64,000 nt of DNA from the NCBI RefSeq assembly GCF_000512585.2, contig NC_089243.1, forward strand, positions 62,001 through 126,000, written 5' to 3'. Position 1 is the first letter of the stretch. Each line of letters opens with the position of its first letter. A program made the translations under genes and the position numbers. Below, in pieces: positions 35,041 to 46,398 of the stretch. This DNA comes from Kwoniella bestiolae CBS 10118. Taxonomy: Eukaryota > Basidiomycota > Tremellomycetes > Tremellales > Cryptococcaceae. The notes under the pieces are model-generated. The model was given only the letters and a program-made list of their open reading frames with translations, was not told where the DNA came from and searched no databases.

Positions 35041-36162
35041 ATGTCCGCTGCTACCGCTATCATCTGGTCTCCCGAGTGAGTCGAATGTGCACCTCTTCAC
35101 TTCTTGTCCCCTCCTTCTCATTCCCCTTCCCCCACTATCGTGTGACATTCATAATCGCAGATTGGGTGTTCTATCTCTGGCTTTGTACCTTAACCAACAC
35201 CCAAGGAGGACATATCAGTCTGATCCTGACCTGCTCGAGACCCGTCGTGACCGAGATCATGACGAGTCGCTTCTAAACCTGAATCTCCCTTTGTTTGATG
35301 TGCCACGTCCGTAACCATATACTGACCTCCTCACCCCTTACTCGCAGGAACTCTCAAGAGGAATTCATCGTATTCGTCGACGACGTTGCCGAGGTGAGTT
35401 ATCGTTTCCCATCCCCCAACACACCCCTCGTGGGCCACAGCGGTATCTCGGATCCGAACGCCCAAGCTCGGTTGACAGCGGGTCGTTCCGATTTGGAGAG
35501 TCTTACTCTCACATGCACATCTCCTCCACACTTCGGCACCGCTTATACGAAGGAGGCTCAGTGCTGACCCATTTAACTCTTCATGTGTACAGTACGAACG
35601 ATGGAAGGGTGGTGCTACCGATATTGCCCTCTCCCGATTCGTCGGTAACTTTGCTGTTGTGAGTGATTACCCTGCCCAGCCCTGCCATGCCCTCTTCCTA
35701 CATGGAATGCTGTCTCCTTTTACAGCTTGGTGTACACTGTATGACGTGGCGTGTGACGACACGAGCTGATCTTCACCTACAGTTGAAAACCTCCACTTCA
35801 GTCGGCCACACCGGTAACCTCGGTGAGGTATCCAAGCAAGAGATCCAAAATGTCTTCTTTGGAGGTGACAAGAGCAAGCATGCCGAGTGAGTGATGGGTC
35901 TCTGGTTCAGAATTTGTTGGGTCATCGATCTGTAATCTTCGCTGCTTTCATGTACCATAACCACTTTTCTTTTCCCTATTCTCGTTTCCCCAACAAATCG
36001 CCATTTACTGACCACTTGATTTACCGCAGAGACGCCATCGAGATCATCCTCAAGGAAGGTAAGATCCACAAGGGCGATTACTCTCACTCTTACAAACTCA
36101 CCTTGAACCCCGGTCGAGGTGCTGGAAGTGTCAAGGGCCAAGGAAACACTCAAGGTCGATAG
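35041..36162 (+). CDS. RTC3: RTC3-like SBDS N-terminal-domain protein (127 aa)
   Basis: Small stand-alone SBDS/SDO1-type domain, linked in yeast to RNA metabolism and stress. Exons 35041-35075, 35348-35393, 35593-35658, 35783-35886 and 36030-36162 give 127 aa. The family pattern is visible: EEFIVFVDDVAEYERWK near the start, SVGHTGNLGEVSKQEIQNVF in the middle, AIEIILKEGKI toward the end. The first intron is 272 nt, long for this window. The C-terminal tail is Gly-rich (NPGRGAGSVKGQGNTQGR). The yeast protein is of similar size. Confidence 0.88.
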
Positions 36163-36614
36163 AGCCTAGATGTGGGGAAAGGGAATAAGAAAGTAGCAAG
36201 CAAGAAGTAGTACACCATAAAGTCCAATCAATGAAATCATGCAAATACATTCATCATAGTACCTATCCTTGATCGTGGTCTGTTGGTTGAATTGAGCTGC
36301 ATATGCTTTGCATATTGGCAGATCACCTGGGTTCTCGTAATGCCCATGCATGGGACTGAATGGTACAAGCACCGTATGATCGTGTGAGCTGTTGAATTGA
36401 GGGAGTTGATACCTCCACTTTGAGATCGGGTGCCCCACTCTTGAGATGGAATGTTGATAACGACGTCTACTGACATCATCGATGGGTAGTGTATGCTAAG
36501 AAAGAGTGGACCGGGATATACGACCTGCACCGATATATACCAGTAAGATCGATTCCTCATATCCTACTTTAGCTCATCACAGAACAGCAACCCATCTCCA
36601 GAAAGACATCCAGT
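36163..36614. other. Intergenic RTC3-like to dehydrogenase
   Basis: About 0.45 kb, 3' end of one plus-strand gene and promoter of the next. No coding exon seen. Confidence 0.4.
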
Positions 36615-38242
36615 ATGCCAGTGAGTTACTCCGTAAGACTACAAACCCCTCCACAGCTAACCCATCCACAAGCCCCAAACAGCCCTAATCGTAGGCGCCT
36701 CCAAAGGCCTAGGCCTAGCACTAACCAAGAAATACTCCGCCCTAATCGGCGGCACCAACGTCTATGCTACTGTCCGCGGATACCTCGATGATTCGGAGAA
36801 AGCATCGACCTTTCCAGACGGAGTACATGTGATTGAGGATATTGATGTTTCAGAGGAAGGGGTAGGGGATAAGATTGTTGAGGGGTTGCAGGGAGCGGCG
36901 GTGGGGTTGGTTGTTTATGTTAGTGGGGTGCTGAAGCCTGAGGTGAGTGAGTTTTGTTGAATGATAGTATGAGATGGGTGTGGGTATGGTTGGATTTGTA
37001 TGCTACTTTCTTTCTTTTTGGTGAACGGAAGATATCGATCGATAAGAGTGATACTGTGCGACCAGGTCTTAGGGTCGAAATTTATATCGAGTTTCGTCTG
37101 ATCTGGGTTGGACAGTTGTCGTTGATGAGTAGATCCATGCTGATCATTCATGCTTTGTGGGATTTAGGAAATGGGCAAAGCAAACTGGAACGATGAAATT
37201 GCAATGTACACTATCTGCGCGATCGCCCCGGTCTTCGTGGTCCAATCGCTGTGAGTGGGACCTGATGTCTCGTATCTTACGCCCAGGGCATATCCAAACT
37301 TCCGTCTTATTCTCATAATCTCAATGAGACGGTGAGACGGATAGCTTATATCGTCACGGGACATTACAGACTCATGTCATCTTCCCTCGCGCCCGAAGCC
37401 AAAATCATCCTCCTAACTTCCGAAGCTGGTTCTATCACACTACGAACCCAAGGCGAAGGAGGAGGGATGTACGGCCATCACGGCTCAAAAGCTGCGGGAA
37501 ACATGGTGGGACATCTGTTGAGCTATGATTTGAAAGAGAGGGGGGTCAGTATCGCCATGATTCATGTGAGTACATCGTATCTCTGTTCAGAAAGAACACA
37601 AGGCGATAAGATAAGGGAAGGTTAAGAAAGTTGTATGACTAATCTATGATCGACTTGAATCTCCGTTTCAGCCCGGTTTCCTGAAGACTGGTGAGTTCAT
37701 ACTGAGATACAAACAGACGTATGCGGCACAAAGTGGCTGATGTGATCTTGCCGTATTTCTAGAAATGACCAAAGACGCGGGGATGGAGGAATTCTACGAC
37801 AAGATGGGAGGTGAGTGGTCCTATACTGCATGATCAGCAGAAAGACAGTACAGCTCATTGATCGATGGCGATACTCCCCCCCTCCCTTGTTCAGCCGTCA
37901 CTCCCGAAGAGGCCGCAGGACCATTCGCAGAGTTCGCTGAGAAGCTGAACCTAGAGATGTCTGGTAAATTCTGGGCACCGAGTGAGTGATCGCGATTCCA
38001 GTATGTTGTATCGAGAAATTACAGTCGCTTTGCTGACTGTTCCTGTCCTCGTTCTTGCCTGGTCTCTAGTGGGAGCTAGGTATGTGAACCATTTTGCTTT
38101 CACTCTCTATCGTCACAATCTTTGTGTCGCATTTCTAGCTGACTTTCGCTATTCCATGTATCGCAGAGGTATCGGGAATGCCGAGGAGGTATTGGGTAAA
38201 GAATGGACCAAGCAATCTGGTCCATTGGAATTACCTTGGTGA
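36615..38242 (+). CDS. Short-chain dehydrogenase/reductase
   Basis: NAD(P)-dependent SDR of the C-factor-like group, substrate unknown. Nine exons: 36615-36620, 36673-36942, 37168-37250, 37370-37565, 37672-37690, 37763-37810, 37895-37981, 38070-38079, 38167-38242, giving 264 aa. The first exon codes only Met-Pro and exon 8 is 10 nt. The cofactor motif is TALIVGASKGLGLAL. The active-site region reads SEAGSITLR then GGMYGHHGSKAAGNM: the Lys of YxxxK is present, but four residues before it, where the catalytic Tyr should be, there is His; a Tyr lies six residues before. The C-terminus (SGPLELPW) fits related fungal SDRs. Confidence 0.85.
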
Positions 38243-38542
38243 TTGTTTAGTAGTTTAGTAAAGATATCGTTTAGTTGACGTTATTGAAGTATCGACAATG
38301 TATTGTTAGTCAGCAGATTGTGGCCGTACCATCGACGAAGAACTGAATGTCTCGAAATGAACATGAACGAGCATTCATACTGATGGTCATCTAACGTCTA
38401 CCCAAAAAACCCAAAAGAGAAGAATAATGACCAAATTGATCCTGATTATATAAGTATTGCAGTGAACCAACTTATTGTCAATCCCAGCGATCAGACTGCC
38501 TAATTACCCTAACCTCCATCCACCCAGACTGAGTGATCAAGG
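38243..38542. other. Convergent 3' regions
   Basis: 300 bp between the SDR stop and the stop of the secreted-protein gene on the other strand. Nothing coding seen. Confidence 0.4.
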
Positions 38543-39662
38543 TCAATCCCCATAAACCAACCTGATCCTCCTACTCTCATCCCACCCGCAATCCGCCCCC
38601 TTAACCGCAATCCGAATATTAGGGTACCCAACCTCAGGCATAAGGTAGAAATTCGGTTTGACAACCGTCCCATCTTGGTTGGTCCATTCGAAGATCATCT
38701 CTTGTCCTGGGGTTGGGGCGTTCCAAATTGACGTTTGGGATATGGCGAAGCCTGGTGGGACGTAGGATGTACGGGTGAAGCCTATACAACTGTCATGGGG
38801 TCAGCAGATGTCATAAGCATAACACGCATGGTAGGTGGAGGTGGAAATGGCATGAAATTTGAGTATAGATGGAGTCTGTAATTGTACAGTCTTAAGGGTC
38901 CGATCGAAAGAGAGAGATAATAACAGAAGACGACTTACTTGCCATTCTCTCCTCCCAGATTGTTTCTAGGGCTATTATACCCGTAATTCATATATGCCGA
39001 CCAGTTCATCCAACCCGTTGCCAAGTGAGGTAACTCATATTCCGGATTATAGAACGTATCGTTTATCAATATATTATTGTTAGACCCCGTAGCGTCTTTT
39101 TGGAAGATGAACTTGGCAGCTAGAGCTGGATCTTCGGTCTGTTGGTTGAATTACATAAAAACACTATTAGCCCAAACAAACTTCGGAGGGAGGTGAAGGG
39201 AAGGGAGAAGTGCAGAAACCTACCAAAGCCCATACACCCCCACCTGCGTATTGACCCCACAAATACCCCAAATCACCACTATCCACTCCATCTCGCTTGG
39301 TATTGGCGTTGTAGAAGCTTGCTTTGACTGCTTGAGTTACCACTGGTCCAGCTTCGATAGGGTTGGAGGGCTTCGTTTCTGGTTCGGTAGGTGGTAGACT
39401 AGATTGTCTAGGTAAGATTGCTGACGTCCAGTATTGTATTAGCTTGACTGCAGTGTGAAACATCCACAGTACTTAACTTACCTCTCACTCTGGCGGGATC
39501 GTACAGCAATTTCGGTTTATTCAGAGGCAATCCCCTGGCTAACCTCTCGGAATTGCTTAGTCCGTCTGTAGGTGGGGAAGTGTCTGTAGGAGTGGGGACT
39601 GGTGCTGGATGAGCAGCGACCACTCCCAGCAGGAGGAGAACCGATGACAGCAGGACACGCAT
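38543..39662 (-). CDS. Secreted hypothetical protein (274 aa)
   Basis: Exons on the minus strand: 39662-39482, 39420-39224, 39138-38939 and 38789-38543, giving 274 aa. A clear signal peptide (MRVLLSSVLLLLGVVAAHPA) is followed by a Thr/Pro-rich stretch and NSERLARGLPLNKPKLLYD, a Leu-Ala-Arg-Gly-Leu-Pro-type linker I associate with basidiomycete secreted proteins. The rest is a single globular-looking region rich in Tyr, Asn and Gly with possible N-glycosylation sites (NDT, NWS). For the last intron two acceptors are possible; ATGACAG was chosen because it keeps the frame with a normal GTAAGT donor. No enzyme motif recognised. Confidence 0.72.
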
Positions 39663-40144
39663 TGTATTTGATCAATTAGTCAGTATCTTATTGCAGGTTG
39701 CACTGTTTGATAAGACAACTTATCCAGCTGAATTTTTGCCATCATCCTACACATATATACATATCCCTCTTTACTTGCTCGACTCATTGTTGACGATGTA
39801 CATCCTTCTGCACACCGGGGTGCTCACTCTTCATATGAATGCACATACCTCACGCTATGGGCTTGTTTGAAGACGGAGCCGAACAACTGTTCGCTTGGCT
39901 CCGGAGGACCGACCAGGTGTTAGGATCGTCCGCCACCATACCGATCGGATGGGACAGGCACCATTGTAACAACCACAATACTCAGGAACCCGGACGATCC
40001 GGATCCAAATTGCAGGAATGAGAGTTGGGGGAAAGTTGTGGATGCATCCCTGGCAGACAAGCACCAGCAAGCAAAAAGGATAGATGTGCATAATACCCTT
40101 GACATTGAACGCTATGACCATTTGCTTTTCCTTACCCGCGTTGT
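39663..40144. other. Intergenic, secreted-protein promoter
   Basis: About 0.48 kb between the secreted-protein start and the oligopeptide-transporter stop. No coding exon seen. Confidence 0.4.
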
Positions 40145-43100
40145 CTATTCTACGCTGGGACAATGATCCACATTCCCCTCTGGATTCCCCCACCACGTAG
40201 GAAATGGCTTACTCGGCCCACCAGCTCCGAAAACCGCGAAAGATAGGATAAACAGTACGAACAGACTTCCCCCGTCAAACGCTGCTGTGACTAAGTAAGA
40301 ATAGTTCTTGAAGAACTTAGGCTTGTAGTTCCGTAGGTAGTATTGCGTGAAGAAGCCTGCGAAGAGGGTACTGAGTATTACACAGGATTGAGTCTGGTTA
40401 AATCCTAGGTATCCTGCGTAGGCGAAGAATTGGGGGAGGTTTAGGTCCGAGGTTGAGACTCTGCCTATTCGGGGGACGAACTGTGGCAAGCAAATGAATA
40501 TCGGTGTGAGTACTATATTACGTTTGTTGAATCTGGACTGGAGGCAAGATTTGAACGTACAATCACGAAGATACGATGCAAGATTACTGCTCCTGCTCCT
40601 ATGGCGAGACCTAATGGAACGATGAAGTACTCTCCGCTCTTGTTGTACAGGTATTCTGCTAATGCCCATGTGGTAGCCTATTTATCGAACGTACCTTGTC
40701 AGTTGGATACGTAATTCTCGAAGAATTGGGGCGAAAGAGATACTTGCGGAGGTGTTCAACGATTGGAAATAAGCTGGAGACCAGGCTGCCGAACCGGAAT
40801 TGGTATCTGTCAATAATTCTCGGTGCGAGTTGACGACGGAGATCATCACTACGTAGTTGATGAATGCCTGTAGACTCTCAATCGTGAGTTACCGTTCTGA
40901 GTATCTTTGTAGAGGTGTACCTACCCCGAGGACTGTTCCGTAGATTTGGGTTAACCACATGGCTCGAGGGGGGATTTTGACTGATTGTGGATCGGTAGTG
41001 TATCAGCAGATACAAACAAGGGGCCATGGTTGTGCTAGTTCAGTAGAGCTCACGGTACTCTCCCATCTTCAGATCACACGCCAGATTCAGACTCTGCGAG
41101 ATGACCGAGTGCGACCAAGCGGAAAAATACAAATTGGCAATGGGTCTTCCTGGTGAGGTCAAACCCGCAACCATCTTCATAAGTTGGTTCGTGGCGATAC
41201 CATTACCGAATCTATCATTCATCATCAGATCAGTTCTGTCACCCTTCCCCCGTGACATGTATATTTGATGATTGATGTGTTGGGAGGAAACGACTCACCT
41301 AGAGTACAGAATCGTACTGAATGGAGCTACGACCGTACCCAATACCAGCGCAGTGATGTACGATCCGACAGACAAAGTGATGTTCTCTTTCAGCACAACT
41401 ACTAAACCCAGTATGAAAGCGAAGACCAGGATGGGAAGGTACCAATACCACGGTGCTTCTTTGTACTTCTTCATGGCGTTATGGTGTCGATCGTCAAATA
41501 TCCCTTTACGGCTATTTTTGATGGCTGTCCAGATATCTTTGCCCCAGAAGATGACACAGTGCATAATGACTCCCCCGATCTGTGTGTAACTACATCAGCT
41601 CGAACCTTTGATCGAATACGGATCCTACCTCGTCGCGCGGTGGAGGACACTATAGGTTGCCAGACTCACCGCTGCATTCCCAATGATCATTGCCCAGACG
41701 TAGGTCGAGGTGACTTTGGGTAGACCGTATTCTGCCAGTTTCTGCTTATCGAGCACACCATTCACGAACACTTCGGTAGAGACGTATCTCCCTCCTTCGG
41801 CTGTTCGCAATGATGTGGAAAGGAATGGGAGACTTCGACCGCCCCAAGCGTCTCCGTAGTATACGGCTAGAAAGGCGATCCAACAGACTACAATTCCTAT
41901 TGCGTAGTTGCCTTGTAGCTTCAATGGCATGGAGGTGGCGGCGGAGGTGATCTGTTAATGTTTGTTAGTCCATCTGTCTTCGGGAAGTCGGCTTTATGGA
42001 GTGGAGTGGAAAGACCAACGCACATATTGCCAATCAAGACTGATATTGAGTATACCTAATCCCTCATTACTCAACGACCCCCCGAACAGATTGGTCAATA
42101 CCGCTGCCTTCTCGCCCGTAGCCTTCATAGATGCCAAACAAGGAATGGAGACAGAGTTCAACCATGGGAAAATGTATGCAGGGAAGAACTCGTAGATGAA
42201 CATCCCCGTGAAGCAGTACCAGAACACTCTGAGAGGTTTGGAGCTTCTCACGGTGTCCCAATGCAGGGTTTGGAGAGATTTAACCGTTGGGATGTTCGTC
42301 CAGTAGACCGCTTCGACGTGCCAGACTGTTATGGGTCGGAAGATCCCTGTGAGGCCGTATCCGAATAGACCGATACTCAGGGTGCTGATCATATGCTCAA
42401 GTATCAGCTCACCATTCCGCATGTCTTAGGTCTCTCCGTTCCGGATGTGATGCATTAAGGAGGAATGTGTGGCTCACCTCAGAATGACAGTGGTCGGAGT
42501 CAACTTGATATCGTAGAACAGATTCTGTACGGTAAACACTGAGATCCCCTCGGCCCCATTCGAAGCTGCCGAAGCTGTTATCGCAGCTATGGAGTGCTCT
42601 TTCAAACCGAACGCAGAGGGATTGACGATCTTGGCGATGGTGATCCAGAAGGGTAATGTGCCTGTACCACCCCGTTCTCTCCATCGTTTCTCCAAGTGGT
42701 CTCCTCGGGGTAATAGCGCTGCCCAACCGTTTCCGAGGAAGTAGATGATCAGGACGATGAATGAGCCGCTGATGGTTACGTTGGTGGGTTTGAACTGTCC
42801 CAACAACGACCTCGATCAGCCATGCCCGTTGTTCAAGCAGTGTCACCAACCAGGTCGAACATGTTGGATCTTAACGAAAGCGATAATATCTCACCTTGTA
42901 GATCTGATTCATGGAAGCTTGAAAACAAGCCATAATAGTACCCAGCACCATACTCCTGAAAGTAACTGACGGATCCCCATCGTCCCGAATCGATAGCAGG
43001 TGGTTGGCGGCGTCCGCACCTGTCCTGATTATATGACCCTCTTCGGAGGCTGAATCGTCGAGCAGGGAATCATCAGGTTTACCCACAAGGGCTTTTTCAT

Positions 43101-43221
43101 GCTTGTCATCGGGTAGGGGTAGGTTGATATCTTTCTCTTTAGCTATTATAGGTTGTTTACCCTCTAGGGTGGGGATGGATGCTTGACCCGTCGTGGAATT
43201 TAGAATTGCCACTTGGTCCAT
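40145..43221 (-). CDS. OPT-family oligopeptide transporter
   Basis: Proton-coupled uptake of small peptides at the plasma membrane in the known family. Ten exons on the minus strand: 43221-42895, 42794-42478, 42384-42024, 41951-41670, 41579-41299, 41211-41054, 40980-40925, 40867-40748, 40677-40561, 40480-40145, giving 784 aa and many hydrophobic segments. Family landmarks include SMVLGTIMACFQASMNQIY, NPSAFGLKEH, SLDWQYITS, YPVWTxx-like GWGN positions replaced by WAMIIGNAAIGGVI, SFNxx-type SLNLACDLKMGEYLKIPP, and the terminal WWGNPEGNVDHCP. The acidic N-terminus is cytosolic. The intron after exon 8 appears to use a GC donor (GCAAGT). Together with the secreted amidase it points to nitrogen scavenging, but no shared promoter sites were seen. 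Confidence 0.9.
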
Positions 43222-44887
43222 CCTGCTTGACTCGTGACTTTGGTGATTAGTATGAGGGGATTAGAATGCCATCCACTTCATTTTGCATGGGCCAAGGGAC
43301 ACCTTTTATACACCTCAGCCAATCAGTATACCTGGAATGAAAAGACAGCAGTTCCACATTTTCGACTTCCGTGCTTGCACTTTGTTCAACATCTTTGCAA
43401 TACATGTCGATGGATGGTGTGATGATGATGTGATCAAGAATCGTTCATAGTCTGGAGTAGCCATTGATTAGGTTGACGGATGTCAAAGTGTGCCAGTGGT
43501 GGGAGTTCTCGCTCCAGACGTCCGTTCGTGAAAAGGCGAGTGAAAGGATAACCAACAGATACAATAAGTTGAAATCAGAAACAAAGATGAACCATGCGGC
43601 TCCAAGGGTCCAGTCGATGGAGTCATGCGATCCCAACTTCCTCATTTCCAAATTCACTTCGTTTATGTTGTATCTACTGTACCGTACTGCATGGTGAACG
43701 CTCGTTAAACCCATTTAAGGTTCTTTAACTCACAGTAGTTAGTGGCGCCGACGCACTTCACATGTCTTCTTCAGGGACGAGGTGGGATAACCATATGCTG
43801 CACCGTCGCTTAATGCGATTGCGTGCTTGTTCGACTGACTCGGTATGATCGGTAGCTCCGCGGTATCAGCGAATGATCGATGGAGCCCGTGTGTGCATGA
43901 TAGTTTGAACGGTGCATATGTAGTCCTCTGCTTCTTTCCTACTTTTGCGGAATGACTGGAATCACGCCATACCGGGTTATCGCGGCATGTGATACCGCGT
44001 TTTGCGCCGGGACGAATCGTCTCTCACGAGGCGGAACGTAGAATTGCGCATGCTCAACTATGGATTGGGGTTGTGGAATGGGAATCAAGGTGCACAGCAT
44101 ACGATCAATAGTAAGAGGAAGGAGGAGCATGTGCACACGATTTGGGAAACCACATAGCACGACATGGCGTCCGAATATCCATCGGACCATTAGCTGACAA
44201 CTTCTCAGCTGTTGTCACGTCGTGGAGATCATGGTAATGAAAAAGGGAATGCACATCGTCCGAGATGCAATGCAGTCAGTCGTCAGGGCTCTTCGTAATC
44301 ACTGACGAGTGAATGCTTGTTCTACAGGCGGCCAGTCTTTGTCGGAAGTCATACATTTCGAGTGTTGCTCGTCATTCCTTCGCGCTCACGATGAATCACA
44401 TTACCCTTCAACGTGCTACTGCTACTCTCCTACCTCGCTGCTGCTCCTAACGCCATGATAGGCACCTGCTCCTTGTCAGTCCTTGTCAGTGACATTGCTC
44501 TATAGATCTTCCCCCTCCTGACACGTTACAGACTCCTTCTTACGTCTCCTGCTCAGTGCTAGCGTGTGAGGCAATGATGAAAGGAAGTCAAAGGCCTCAC
44601 CGTCCTTGACGATCCTTTCGTCGTACCAAACTGGTTTGGTACCCTTGAAAGGACCGGATGGTGACCTCACCTTTGCTCATACCCACAAAGGTTGAGCCTA
44701 TCACTCGACTTCCAAGATATATAACCCCAGATAAATCGAGTCTGATAATTCAGAAATTCCATAACAACTCAAGTCCGACTCAATCCTATCTACCCATTCA
44801 TGAAAATCATATAAAACTACAACAACAACTAAAATAAAAGTGAATCACATAACAATTCACACCCATCCACAACGACAACTGCACAAC
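43222..44887. other. Long divergent intergenic region (1.7 kb)
   Basis: Lies between the divergent OPT transporter and the coiled-coil protein gene and is the largest gap in the window. Short open frames (for example 43939-44190 minus) show no protein-like features. A TATA-like ATATATAA near 44716-44724 probably belongs to the gene at 44888. No RNA gene found. Confidence 0.45.
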
Positions 44888-46087
44888 ATGACTTGCGTAA
44901 TTACTCCCACGCCCGCTCCAACTTCAGTGAAAACTACCAAACTCTCCCATCCCGCACTTCTCACCGGTCTCGCTTCCCCCCCTCTCACTCCCATCTCTTC
45001 AGGAGTTAGCATCAAACGAAACTCTCTGAATGTTACTCCCAAACCCCAACCCCCCGAACCATCCTATGCGATGCTCCGAGCGCATCACGCGTACGCCCTG
45101 AAATATACCATCGCGAAACTCCGCTGGGATCAGGTGAACAACCTGTACTTACCTGGCCAAGACGCCGATTGGAACCATAACGAGATGATTGCGAAGCTCG
45201 AGAAAGAGCTCCACGATGTCCAAGAAGCTCAAAAGGGTTTGGACCAGTTCCCCAATTGTTTCTCGCCTATTGCGTTCCCAAAACCCCATGGACCACTCAC
45301 AAAGGAGAAGTTTGAGGAGAACAAGAAGGTCGAGCAAGAAAAAGAAAAGCGAATCAATGAGGAATTGGAGAAGGTCTTCCCGTTTTTGAAAAGATTGTTT
45401 ATCGGTCCCATGACGAAGATGCAGGCTAAGCGGGATTTCCTGCTGAGGGAGCAATTGAAGGATAATGATCTTGAGGATATCTCGATCCTCATTCCTACTG
45501 AGAACAAGAAATGGCTGATGGCTCAACAGGACAAAAAAGTTGCTAATCGCCCCACCAACCGAAAGACCTACGAACAACAACGATACGAAAAAGAGAAAGC
45601 CAAAGTGGCTGCTCAATTGGAGGTTTTGGCTAAACAAAAGAAAGAACAGGCAGAGAGGAACCCACCTCGAAAACCTTTTGGACCATTGACCAAGGAAGAG
45701 TGGATCGCTACTTTTCCTGTATATGGGCCTAAGACATACAATGAAGCCATGTTACCTTCTCAGAGGGAGCAACGACACGCCATTATCAGCTGGTTACAAC
45801 GACCTTGGGGGGTTTATAACGAGAAAGCTTCTAAGGCTATGGAGGCTTTGGCTGAACTTGCTAAGGAATCGTTGGAGGAGGAGAAGGTTTTGAGAGAGAA
45901 ATTGAGGAAGAGGAAAGAGGAGATGAAGAAGGTTGAGCTGATCAGGGCTCTTGAGGCGAAGAAGGCTGAGGAGGAGAAGAAGGAAGGGGCAAAGGATGGT
46001 GAGAAGGACAAGGAGGGGGCCAAGAATGAGGCAAAGGAGAAGGAGAAGAAGGTTGATGATGCTGAGGCGGAAAATAAGAAAGAGTAA
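44888..46087 (+). CDS. Charged coiled-coil protein, single exon (399 aa)
   Basis: One uninterrupted exon, unusual in this intron-rich region. The frame is open from 44840, but the first ATG is at 44888 (MTCVITPTPAPTS), giving 399 aa. After a Thr/Pro-rich start, two similar segments occur: FPKPHGPLTKEKFEENKK and then FGPLTKEEWIATF, suggesting an internal repeat with GPLTKE as core. The rest is very rich in Lys and Glu and should form long helices; the last 80 residues are almost only K, E, A and D. No known domain recognised. Lack of introns and lysine-rich composition are its main oddities. Confidence 0.7.
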   Translation: MTCVITPTPAPTSVKTTKLSHPALLTGLASPPLTPISSGVSIKRNSLNVTPKPQPPEPSYAMLRAHHAYALKYTIAKLRWDQVNNLYLPGQDADWNHNEMIAKLEKELHDVQEAQKGLDQFPNCFSPIAFPKPHGPLTKEKFEENKKVEQEKEKRINEELEKVFPFLKRLFIGPMTKMQAKRDFLLREQLKDNDLEDISILIPTENKKWLMAQQDKKVANRPTNRKTYEQQRYEKEKAKVAAQLEVLAKQKKEQAERNPPRKPFGPLTKEEWIATFPVYGPKTYNEAMLPSQREQRHAIISWLQRPWGVYNEKASKAMEALAELAKESLEEEKVLREKLRKRKEEMKKVELIRALEAKKAEEEKKEGAKDGEKDKEGAKNEAKEKEKKVDDAEAENKKE

Positions 46088-46398
46088 ACCATTCCGTAGC
46101 TCATGGTAAATTCTTACCGTGTAGTTTGTGAGAGCGTCTGTCTATGCATCGTTGTTGGCTGTGGCCCTGCCTCGGTCTGGTCTCCCTTCCCGTCGATCAC
46201 TTGCAATTTAAGCATTCCTTTGGATTTTCAAACTAACGGCGATCTCCGATAAGGTTTGGGTGGATCATGCGTCAGGAATGATGATGACCAACACCAAACA
46301 TCACTCTCTCTATCTCTCTATCTAAGTTATATGATGACCACTTTCTCACTCCAACATATACTTCTATAATCTCATTGTGTACAGTATCACGAACCAAA
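46088..46398. other. Intergenic, tandem plus-strand genes
   Basis: 311 bp with a short TATCTCTC run near 46306-46324. No coding exon seen. Confidence 0.4.
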
